Below, piece after piece: positions 26,096-33,140 of a stretch of 64,000 nt of DNA; position 1 is the stretch's first letter, and every line of letters begins with the position of its first letter. Source of the DNA: Sphingomonas glacialis. Its GTDB lineage: Bacteria; Pseudomonadota; Alphaproteobacteria; Sphingomonadales; Sphingomonadaceae. The notes under the pieces are model-generated. The model was not told where the DNA came from. It saw only the letters and a program-made list of their open reading frames with translations, and did no database searches. The DNA lies in the NCBI RefSeq assembly GCF_014653575.1, contig NZ_BNAQ01000001.1, forward strand, positions 372,001 to 436,000. Reading direction: 5' to 3'. Both the position numbers and the translations under genes were made by a program.

Positions 26096-27189
26096 CGTGG
26101 CTTCACCGTCAGATCCCCCGAGAGGCGGCCGTTCACCGACTGGAACTGGCCTTGCGGCGTCGCGTCGAAGCCGCTCGCGCCGAGCCGGCGCTGCAGGTCG
26201 AGGATCTGGCCTTCGTTCTGGACGCCGACGCCGACGCGCATCGTGCCGTTGGGATCGAAGGCGAGCGTGTGCGCTTCGCTTCCAGGCGTCGCGCGGATCG
26301 CCGCGAACACCGCCGCCGTTGTCCGGCTGAAGCCCTGACCGCCGCCGCGCAGCCGGTCGAGCCGCGCGGTCAACTGGCGATCGGCATCGCTCACCGCCTC
26401 GCCGCGCGCGAGCCCGGTCCGCGCGAGCAGTTCGGTGCGGCGTTCGAGATCATCCGCCGCGGTCGAATATTTGATCAGCTGGACGATCGTGATGAGCAGC
26501 GTCACGCCGAGGATCGCCGCGCTCAGCCAGCCGAGTCGGCGGACCAGCGCCCAATCGACCGCGCGGCGCGTCTTGCGCGCAAACGCGCCCTGGCGAAGAT
26601 CGAGCGACGGCGCCGCCACCGCCGCAACGATCGCCGTCTCGAGCGCATCGCGCGACAGGACCACCGGCGCGACGCCGCCCGTGACAAGCTCGGTCAGCCG
26701 AGCTTCATCGGCGAACCCGCTCGTGACCCCGCGCACCACGCCCTCGCCGCCGAGATCTGCGCGCAGATAGCCCGTCTCGGGCCGCGGCAGCAGCAGCGGC
26801 GCGGGCAAGACCGCATCGGGATCGACGCCGTTCTCGGCCAGCAGATCGAGCCATGCGCGCATCTGCAGCGCGGCAACGACGCCGATCGGCCGCTCGACGA
26901 CCTCCCCCTCGCGCCCGACCGCGACGTGCAGATCGCCGATCGGGCCAGCGCTTGCATCCGCCGCGAGCATGCGTGCGGCAGTGACCGACTGGGCAAGCGA
27001 GCGATCGGGCAGTTCGGCCCAATGCAGCGTCACCGCGTCGGCCGGCGCGATCGCGACATGCGACACCGGCGTATCGGCGGCGAGCAGCGGAAAGCCCTCG
27101 CCGCGCGCCGCGACGGTGTCGCCCGCGATGCGCAGCCAGCGCCACGGCAGATCGGGGGCGGGCAGGAAGAGGACGAGCGTTTCTGTCAT
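26092..27189 (-). CDS. gspL: Type II secretion protein GspL
   Basis: A 365-residue inner-membrane protein with an actin-like cytoplasmic domain (residues about 1-225), a membrane helix (LGWLSAAILGVTLLITIVQLIKY) and a periplasmic ferredoxin-like domain. It recruits the GspE ATPase to the platform and pairs with GspM. MTETLVLFLPAPDLPWRWLR is the usual opening of the cytoplasmic domain. The start ATG 27189 overlaps the gspK stop by four bases. The sequence is weakly conserved, and the call is supported strongly by operon position. Confidence 0.88.
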   Translation of the reverse strand: MTETLVLFLPAPDLPWRWLRIAGDTVAARGEGFPLLAADTPVSHVAIAPADAVTLHWAELPDRSLAQSVTAARMLAADASAGPIGDLHVAVGREGEVVERPIGVVAALQMRAWLDLLAENGVDPDAVLPAPLLLPRPETGYLRADLGGEGVVRGVTSGFADEARLTELVTGGVAPVVLSRDALETAIVAAVAAPSLDLRQGAFARKTRRAVDWALVRRLGWLSAAILGVTLLITIVQLIKYSTAADDLERRTELLARTGLARGEAVSDADRQLTARLDRLRGGGQGFSRTTAAVFAAIRATPGSEAHTLAFDPNGTMRVGVGVQNEGQILDLQRRLGASGFDATPQGQFQSVNGRLSGDLTVKPR

Positions 27190-28181
27190 GATGGCTCGCC
27201 CCATTGCCGCGATACGAGCCGCGCGGGAAGCGCCGTCGCGTCGATCAGTCCGGTTTGTTCAAGCGTGGCCCCGCCGAGCGCGACGCGCACCTTCAGCGAA
27301 AACCATGTCGTCTTTACGTCGGTCTGCGACGGTGCATCGTCGCCGGTGCTGCTGCGCACCGCACTTTGCGCCCAGAAGGCGGTCGTCGTCGCGAAGCCCA
27401 AGGGCGGACGCTGGAGCAGGACTTGCCGCACCGCCTCGGGCGAAAGGCCGATCCGCAGCATCGCGATCAGCGGCGCCTGCTCCGGCAACAGCGTGTTGAC
27501 GTTGATCCGCGACAGCGCGGCGACGGGCAAGGTGCACAGCCACGGGCGGAGCTTGTCATAATCGCTGCGCGTCACGCCGCGCACCGCGCGCAACTCGCTC
27601 GGATCGGTCATCAGTGTGTTCGCGGTGCGATAGGGCTGCGCGCCACCACGATAGTCGCGGTCCTCGGCGCCGCCGGTGATCGGCGAATCGTCGCTGTCGA
27701 TCCAGTCGGCGGTGGCAGCGGCGATCGCCTCGGGCGATGCCGCTGCGGGATCGACCAGACGAATCAGTCGCGCAAACTGGAGTTGCGCTGGCGTGTAGGC
27801 GAAATAGCTGCCGCTTTTCGCGGGCGTCTCGGTGACGAGGCTGTTGAGGTTGAAGCAATTGCCGCCATCGACGACCGTTGCCGTCGCGGTGCCGTTCGGG
27901 ATCGGCAGCGGGTACGGCGTGCCGCTCCAGCCGCCCTGCAGCGTCACCTTGTCGGGGCTCTTGCGCAGCAACTCGCTGACCCTGACGACCGCGAGCGTCT
28001 CGGCCGCGAACGAATAGGCGCGCGCCTGGTCGAGCGCGACGGCGTTGCCGCCGAGCCGCGTGGCGAGCCGCAGTCGTTCGAGCGCGGTCCCGGCAAGCAC
28101 CGCGATCACCGCGACGAGCAGCAACACCGTGAGCAGCGCGGCACCGCGCTCGGAGGGTTTGCGCTCAACCGACGCGGTCAT
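27186..28181 (-). CDS. gspK: Type II secretion minor pseudopilin GspK
   Basis: A 331-residue minor pseudopilin that caps the pseudopilus tip together with GspI and GspJ. The prepilin leader is MTASVERKPSERG, followed by the hydrophobic helix AALLTVLLLVAVIAVLAGTAL; as in other GspK proteins the canonical Phe and Glu5 are replaced. Large inserted domains follow, with RINVNTLLPEQAPLIAML, a helix-turn segment characteristic of GspK. The start ATG 28181 overlaps the end of gspJ by 17 bases. Confidence 0.92.
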   Translation of the reverse strand: MTASVERKPSERGAALLTVLLLVAVIAVLAGTALERLRLATRLGGNAVALDQARAYSFAAETLAVVRVSELLRKSPDKVTLQGGWSGTPYPLPIPNGTATATVVDGGNCFNLNSLVTETPAKSGSYFAYTPAQLQFARLIRLVDPAAASPEAIAAATADWIDSDDSPITGGAEDRDYRGGAQPYRTANTLMTDPSELRAVRGVTRSDYDKLRPWLCTLPVAALSRINVNTLLPEQAPLIAMLRIGLSPEAVRQVLLQRPPLGFATTTAFWAQSAVRSSTGDDAPSQTDVKTTWFSLKVRVALGGATLEQTGLIDATALPARLVSRQWGEPS

Positions 28182-28791
28182 CGACGCGCCTCCCATAGCC
28201 GGTGCCGACGAGGAAGAGCTGGCGCGTCGCGATCCCGCTGTCGCGCACCACGCGCAGTTCGAGCGCGTCGGGCAGCGGCGATTGCGGGCTGCCGGTCCAG
28301 CGGTCGCTCCACGCGCCCTTGATGCGGTAGCGCAGCGCGACCTGGCGGACGTGCGCCAGCAGCGGCGTCGGCGGGAGCGGCGGCGCACCGTCGAGCATCG
28401 GATAGGCGGTCCGAACCAGCGCGCCGTCGACCACGCCATATTCGACCTTCTGCACGCTCGCACGCGGCGTGCCGTCGAGATTGCTCCAGCCGCTGCGCAC
28501 CAGCCGCAGCATCGGCGCTGCCGCCGCTCCCGCTTCGCCGGTGAAAGGCGCGAGGACGCGCCCATCCTCGCCGCGCGTCGGTCGCGGCGTCGCTTGCGCG
28601 AGATCGGCGGTGAGGATCGCGCCGAGCCGGTTCATCGCCGAGACGTCGTCGAGTTTCACGCCCGTCGCGGTCTGCGCGCGCACCGAGAACGACAACAGCG
28701 CCACCCCCGCCGCCGCGAGCAAGCCGAAGATCAGCAGCGAGATCATCACCTCGACGAGCGTGAAGCCCGCGTCGTCGGTCGCGGGCGTCAT
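28165..28791 (-). CDS. gspJ: Type II secretion minor pseudopilin GspJ
   Basis: A 208-residue minor pseudopilin. The leader MTPATDDAG precedes the cleavage site and FTLVEVMISLLIFGLLAAAGVALL, which has the conserved Glu5 needed for assembly. The globular part contains DLAQATPRPTRGEDG and LALRYRIKG-like strands. It joins GspI and GspK in the tip complex. It overlaps gspI by four bases (ATGA). Confidence 0.92.
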   Translation of the reverse strand: MTPATDDAGFTLVEVMISLLIFGLLAAAGVALLSFSVRAQTATGVKLDDVSAMNRLGAILTADLAQATPRPTRGEDGRVLAPFTGEAGAAAAPMLRLVRSGWSNLDGTPRASVQKVEYGVVDGALVRTAYPMLDGAPPLPPTPLLAHVRQVALRYRIKGAWSDRWTGSPQSPLPDALELRVVRDSGIATRQLFLVGTGYGRRVDDRVG

Positions 28792-29156
28792 GGCGCGCGC
28801 GTCCCGTCGCGCACCACGGTCAGCCGCCCCGCCTGCCGCCCCGCCGGATCGCGCACGGTGACGTCGATCCGCAGCACGCGAATGTCGCCGGTCGGCTGGA
28901 CGCTGCGAGTCCAGCTCCACGCGCGCCCACCATTGCTCTCGACGCCGCTCGCCGCGCCGATCGTGGGGGGCTTGGCGTCGGTCATCGCCTCGATCGCGAC
29001 ATTGCGTGCGACCGTCTGTGCGAGCAGCGTCGTGTCGAGCGTCGCGGCGCCGCGGATCGTCGCGCCCTCGAGCCGGATCAGCGCGAGCGCGGCGAGGCTG
29101 AACACCGCGAGCGCGACCATCATTTCGATCAGCGTGAAGCCGCGGGGCTTAGCCAC
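28788..29156 (-). CDS. gspI: Type II secretion minor pseudopilin GspI
   Basis: A 122-residue minor pseudopilin that begins the pseudopilus tip. The leader is only six residues (VAKPRG, GTG start), followed by FTLIEMMVALAVFSLAALALI with Glu5. TVARNVAIEAM is the usual GspI segment after the helix. I chose GTG 29156, which overlaps the gspH stop (GTGGCTAA) and gives the expected leader length; longer in-frame starts lie inside gspH. Confidence 0.92.
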   Translation of the reverse strand: MAKPRGFTLIEMMVALAVFSLAALALIRLEGATIRGAATLDTTLLAQTVARNVAIEAMTDAKPPTIGAASGVESNGGRAWSWTRSVQPTGDIRVLRIDVTVRDPAGRQAGRLTVVRDGTRAP

Positions 29157-29625
29157 CGATGCGGACCTTGCCGTCATTGCCGACATGGACGACGACACTC
29201 TGCCCGCTGCGCTCGAGCGTCACGTCGAGCGGGCGATCGGTCCCGCCGGTCGAATCGAACAGGATGCGGTCGCGCGTTCCGTCGCCGCTCGGCAGCGCGT
29301 GCGTGCCCTTGCCCCACTGCGTCACGCGCAGCGGCTTCTCGGCCATCGCGACCCACGCGCCGTCGACCCGCTCGTCGAACCCGTAGCCGCCCTGCGACAC
29401 CCACACGCTGATCGGCTTGGCGCCGACCACGGCAAGATCGCGGGCGGCGCTGGTCCGCGTCGCGAAGCGCGCGGCCTCGTCGGCGAGACGACCGCGCGGA
29501 TCGGGCAGCGCGAACACGACGGCCGCACTGGCGAGGCCGATGATCGTGACGACGACCATCAGCTCGATCAGCGTGAAGCCGCGCTCGCTTACGCGGCGTT
29601 TACTGCCAGCTGCCGATATCGGCAT
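29149..29625 (-). CDS. gspH: Type II secretion pseudopilin GspH
   Basis: A 158-residue minor pseudopilin. No start codon lies closer to the cleavage site than ATG 29625, so the leader is MPISAAGSKRRVSERG before FTLIELMVVVTIIGLASAAVVF. The start lies inside the last codons of gspG (26-base overlap), reading ATGCCGATATCGGC in a different frame. The globular domain ends with SVVVHVGNDGKVRIGG, a typical GspH closing hairpin. It overlaps gspI by eight bases. Confidence 0.9.
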   Translation of the reverse strand: MPISAAGSKRRVSERGFTLIELMVVVTIIGLASAAVVFALPDPRGRLADEAARFATRTSAARDLAVVGAKPISVWVSQGGYGFDERVDGAWVAMAEKPLRVTQWGKGTHALPSGDGTRDRILFDSTGGTDRPLDVTLERSGQSVVVHVGNDGKVRIGG

Positions 29626-30115
29626 TGACGCCCTCGCCGCCTTCCTTCTTGTCCGCGCCGAGCGTCCAGACATCGGCCTCGCCATGTGCGCCGGGCGCCG
29701 CATAGAGATACGGCTTGCCCCACGGATCGAGCGGCAGCTTCTTGATATAGCCGCCGCGCTGGTACTTCGACGCATCGGCATCGGCGGGGGCCGAGACCAG
29801 CGCCTGCAGGCCATCGGTGGTCGAGGGGTACGAATCGTTCTGCAGCTTGTAGAGATCGAGCGCGCCCTCGATCGTCGAGATGTCGGCCTTGGCCTTGACG
29901 ATCTTGCCTTTGTCGCCGAGCGGCAGGACGTTGTAGGTGACGATCGCGGCGAGCAGGCCGATGATGACGATCACCACCATCAGCTCGATCAGCGTAAAAC
30001 CCTGCTCCCCGTCACCCTCGCGAAAGCGGGGGTCTCGCCGTTGCGGGCGGGGGGAAGCAGCGGGATTCCCGCTTGCGCGGGAATGACGGATGGGGGGCAT
30101 TGCGAACCTCGTCAT
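29600..30115 (-). CDS. gspG: Type II secretion major pseudopilin GspG with repeat-derived leader
   Basis: The major pseudopilin (171 residues from ATG 30115). The mature part is standard: FTLIELMVVIVIIGLLAAIVTYNV, then KADISTIEGALDLYKLQNDSYPSTTDGLQAL and the C-terminal LPLDPWGKPYLY with a Ca-binding-type end. The leader is odd: about 39 residues, most of them encoded by an inverted pair of short palindromes (30007-30088), with sequence such as RHSRASGNP and RDPRFREGDGEQG. No ATG, GTG or TTG lies between the repeat and the cleavage site, so translation must pass through it. ATG 30100, with GAGGT upstream, is an alternative start. The prepilin peptidase gene (gspO) is not in the window. Confidence 0.93.
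   Translation of the reverse strand: MTRFAMPPIRHSRASGNPAASPRPQRRDPRFREGDGEQGFTLIELMVVIVIIGLLAAIVTYNVLPLGDKGKIVKAKADISTIEGALDLYKLQNDSYPSTTDGLQALVSAPADADASKYQRGGYIKKLPLDPWGKPYLYAAPGAHGEADVWTLGADKKEGGEGVNADIGSWQ
30007..30088. repeat. Palindromic repeat pair inside gspG leader
   Basis: Two short palindromes in inverted orientation, CGTCACCCTCGCGAAAGCG (left, from 30010) and GGATTCCCGCTTGCGCGGG with AATGACGG (right, to 30088), of the widespread type that encodes R-H-S-R-x-x-G-N-P when read through. They are of a different sequence type from the 29-base family elsewhere in the window. The length between the outer ends keeps gspG in frame. Confidence 0.85.
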
Positions 30116-30117
30116 GT

Positions 30118-31344
30118 TTACTGGCCTGCCAGGGTGTTGAGCTGCAGGATCGGCAGCAGGATCGATAGCACGATCGTCGCGACGACACCCCCCATCACGA
30201 CGATGATGATCGGCTCGAGCAGCGACAGCGCGGTCGTGGTGAACCGATCGAACTCGCGCTCGAGATATTCGGCGGCGCGTTCGAGCATGTCGTCGAGCTG
30301 CCCCGCCGTCTCGCCCGATGCAGCCAGATACGTCAGCAGCGGCGGAAAGACGCCCGCGCGGCGCATCGCCGCCGACAGGCTGCCACCGCCGCGGATCGAT
30401 TCGATGATCTCGTCCGATGCTTGTTTGAGGCGGAGGTTGTGGATCGTGCTGCCCGTCAGCGTCAGCCCTTCGAGCAGCGGCAGGCGGCTTGCCACCATCG
30501 TCGCGAGCGTGCGCGCCATGCGCGCGGCGTGGAGATCGCGGAACAGGCGGCCGAGGATCGGCAGTTTGAGGATCCAGGTGTCAAAGCCGAGCTTGATCCG
30601 CGGATTTTTCAGCGCGCGCCACGATCCGAACCCAACCAACAGAATGACGAGCAGGATCGCCCACCAATAGCCGACCATGAAATTCGACAGCCCCATCACG
30701 ACGCGCGTGAGGAACGGGAGCTGCTGCCCGACAGTGTCGAACTGTTCGACCACCTGCGGCACGACGAACACCATCAGCGCCGTCACCACCGCCATCGCCA
30801 CCACCGCGAGCACTGCGGGGTACGCCAGCGTGGTGATGATCTTGCCGTTGATCTCGGCCTGGCGTTCCAGCAGCACCGAGAGGCGTTCGAGGATCACCGG
30901 GAGCGAGCCAGAGCTCTCGCCCGCCGACACCATTGCGCGGTAGAGCGAGGGGAAGCTCTTGCCCTCGCGCGCCATCGCCTCGTGCAGGCGGCGGCCCTCG
31001 ACGACGCCGGCATGGACCGATTCGACGATCGCGCGGACGTGCGGCTGCTCGGTCTGGCGCGAGATCGTGCGGAGCGATTCCTCGAGCGGCGAGACGCGGT
31101 TGAGCGTGGCGAGCTGGCGGGTGAAGAGCGTGAGCTGCTTGGTGCTCATCTTCTTCGAGCCCAGGCGGAGGTCGGAGAGGAGCGGCTTGCCTTTGGGGGA
31201 GCGGCCCGAGCCGGGCTCGACCTTGACGACATAGAGCCGCCGCCGGTCGAGCAATACGCGCGCCGCGTCGATCGAGGGCGCGGCAATCGCCCCGCGTGTT
31301 TCGCGCCCCTTCGTGTCGATCGCGAGGTAATCGAAGTCAGGCAT
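30118..31344 (-). CDS. gspF: Type II secretion inner-membrane platform protein GspF
   Basis: A 408-residue polytopic platform protein. It contains two copies of the T2SSF domain (about 65-190 and 270-395), each followed by hydrophobic segments: VLAVVAMAVVTALMVFVVPQVVEQF, YWWAILLVILLVGF and IIIVVMGGVVATIVLSILLPI. LFTRQLATLNRVSPLEESL and LATMVASRLPLLEGL are the matching repeat signatures. It converts motion of the GspE ATPase into pseudopilus assembly. It lies 104 bases downstream of gspE, separated by a REP-like pair. Confidence 0.95.
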   Translation of the reverse strand: MPDFDYLAIDTKGRETRGAIAAPSIDAARVLLDRRRLYVVKVEPGSGRSPKGKPLLSDLRLGSKKMSTKQLTLFTRQLATLNRVSPLEESLRTISRQTEQPHVRAIVESVHAGVVEGRRLHEAMAREGKSFPSLYRAMVSAGESSGSLPVILERLSVLLERQAEINGKIITTLAYPAVLAVVAMAVVTALMVFVVPQVVEQFDTVGQQLPFLTRVVMGLSNFMVGYWWAILLVILLVGFGSWRALKNPRIKLGFDTWILKLPILGRLFRDLHAARMARTLATMVASRLPLLEGLTLTGSTIHNLRLKQASDEIIESIRGGGSLSAAMRRAGVFPPLLTYLAASGETAGQLDDMLERAAEYLEREFDRFTTTALSLLEPIIIVVMGGVVATIVLSILLPILQLNTLAGQ

Positions 31345-31354
31345 GTGTCATACC

Positions 31355-31440
31355 GTCGCCCCGGCGGAGGCCGGGGCCGCTGCGTTCTGGAGTGCCGTCG
31401 CGCCCTGCAACCTGGCGGCCCCGGCCGGCGCCGGGGCGAC
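31355..31440. repeat. Inverted REP-like pair between gspE and gspF
   Basis: A 26-base palindrome at 31355-31380 (GTCGCCCCGG ... CCGGGGCCGC) and its inverted copy at 31415-31440, 34 bases apart. They differ only in the three-base loop. The same type lies between gatC and gatA at 54174-54259. Confidence 0.88.
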
Positions 31441-31448
31441 GATTGCGG

Positions 31449-32993
31449 TCACGCATCCCCCACCTCCGGCACCACCATCGGCGCCTCGGCATCGGCCATG
31501 TCGCGCCGCGAAACGCGCACCGCCTCCTCCGCCGTCGTGACCCCATCGCGCACCAACTGCCGCGCCGCCGACCCCAGCGTCGGCGCATGCAGGAACGCAT
31601 GCCGCGCGATCAGCGCTTCGTCGCCGCCATCGTTGATCAGCCGCCGCACCGTCTCGTCGATGCGGATCGCCTCATAGACACCGACGCGGCCCTTATAGCC
31701 CGTCCCCTGGCATTGCTCGCAGCCGACCGCCTGATAGACGATCGCCCCCGGCTCGAACCCGAGCAGCGCCGCGACCGATGCATCCGCCGCCACCGGGCGC
31801 CGGCACACCTCGCACAAGCGCCGCACCAGCCGCTGCGCGATCACCGCGCGCAGCGTCGATGCCAACAGGAACGGCTCGACCTTCATGTCGCGCATCCGCG
31901 TGATCGCGCCGACCGCGTCGTTGGTGTGGACGGTCGACAGCACGAGATGCCCGGTCAGCGATGCCTGCACCGCGATCTCGGCGGTCTCGCGGTCGCGGAT
32001 TTCGCCGACCATCACGACATCGGGATCCTGCCGCAGGATCGCGCGCAGCCCCGCCGCAAAGGTCAGCCCGACCTTGGCGTTGACTTGCGTCTGGCCGACC
32101 CCCTCCATCGCATATTCGACCGGATCCTCAACCGTCAGGATGTTGCGGCTGCCGTCGTTGAGCAGCCGCATCGAGGCGTAGAGCGTCGTCGTCTTGCCCG
32201 AACCGGTCGGCCCGGTGACGAGGATGATCCCGTTTGGCTCGGTGATCGCGTCCTTGAGCAACTGGTTGATGGCCGCGGTCATGCCGAGCACGTCGAGCGT
32301 GATCCCGGCATTCTCCTTGTCGAGAATACGCAGCACCACGCGCTCGCCCGCGCGGCTCGGCAGCGTCGAGACGCGGACGTCAAGCAGCTTGCCGCCCAGC
32401 GTCAGGCCGATGCGGCCGTCCTGTGGCACGCGTCGCTCGGCGATGTCGAGCCGTGCCATCACCTTGACGCGGCTGACGACGACGGGGGCGACGTGTGGCG
32501 GCATCCGCAGCGTCTCGCGCAGCACGCCGTCGATGCGCATACGGACGACGAGGCCGGTCTCGTACGGCTCGATATGAATGTCCGACACGCCGTTGCGCGC
32601 GGCGTCGGCGATGATGCCGTTGATCAGCCGGATCGCGGGGGCATCGTCGGCGGTGTCGAGCAGATCGTCAGCGGTGGGGAGATGATCGGCGAGCAGGTCG
32701 AGTTCGTCGCCAAGGCCGAGCGTCCCCGCGGCCATCGCCGCGGCCTGGCCGTCCATCGCATAGGCCTCGGACAGCAGGCGGTCGAATTCGGTCGCGACGA
32801 CGAAGGTCACGTCGAAGGCGCGCGCGAGGTGGCGGCGCAGTTCGAGCAGGACCTTGGGGTCGGAGCCCTCACGCATCGCGACGGTGAGGTGGTCGTGGGT
32901 GGGGTCGAGGACGACGCCGAAGCGGCGTGCGAAGGCGTAGGGGATGGTTGCCGCTGCCACGCTTGTCAGCGCCAGAAGATCGATCTCGGCCAT
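31449..32993 (-). CDS. gspE: Type II secretion ATPase GspE
   Basis: A 514-residue hexameric ATPase on the cytoplasmic side of the platform. The N-terminal domain ends at about 150, followed by the catalytic region with Walker A GPTGSGKTT, the Asp box ILTVEDPVEYAM, Walker B AILRQDPDVVMVGEIRD and the His box LTGHLVLSTVHTNDA. A four-Cys zinc site is present in CEVCRRP and CEQCQG. ATG 32993 was chosen as the first start after the REP-like pair; earlier in-frame codons run through the repeat. Confidence 0.96.
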   Translation of the reverse strand: MAEIDLLALTSVAAATIPYAFARRFGVVLDPTHDHLTVAMREGSDPKVLLELRRHLARAFDVTFVVATEFDRLLSEAYAMDGQAAAMAAGTLGLGDELDLLADHLPTADDLLDTADDAPAIRLINGIIADAARNGVSDIHIEPYETGLVVRMRIDGVLRETLRMPPHVAPVVVSRVKVMARLDIAERRVPQDGRIGLTLGGKLLDVRVSTLPSRAGERVVLRILDKENAGITLDVLGMTAAINQLLKDAITEPNGIILVTGPTGSGKTTTLYASMRLLNDGSRNILTVEDPVEYAMEGVGQTQVNAKVGLTFAAGLRAILRQDPDVVMVGEIRDRETAEIAVQASLTGHLVLSTVHTNDAVGAITRMRDMKVEPFLLASTLRAVIAQRLVRRLCEVCRRPVAADASVAALLGFEPGAIVYQAVGCEQCQGTGYKGRVGVYEAIRIDETVRRLINDGGDEALIARHAFLHAPTLGSAARQLVRDGVTTAEEAVRVSRRDMADAEAPMVVPEVGDA

Positions 32994-33000
32994 CCTAACG

Positions 33001-33109
33001 CGCTTTCCCGGCGCAGGCCGGGGCCCAGTCGCGGAGGTCAGGCGCATCGCGCGCAGCGTCCGAACACTCAGCCGCCCGCCCCTGGGCCCCGGCCTGCGCC
33101 GGGGAAGCG
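33001..33109. repeat. Inverted REP-like pair between gspD and gspE
   Basis: Palindrome CGCTTTCCCGG ... CCGGGGCCCAG at 33001-33028 and its inverted copy at 33082-33109 (one mismatch), 53 bases apart. It fills almost the whole gap between the two genes. Confidence 0.88.
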
Positions 33110-33140
33110 CAGAAGGAGAAAGCGGGACCGCGCATCGCCA

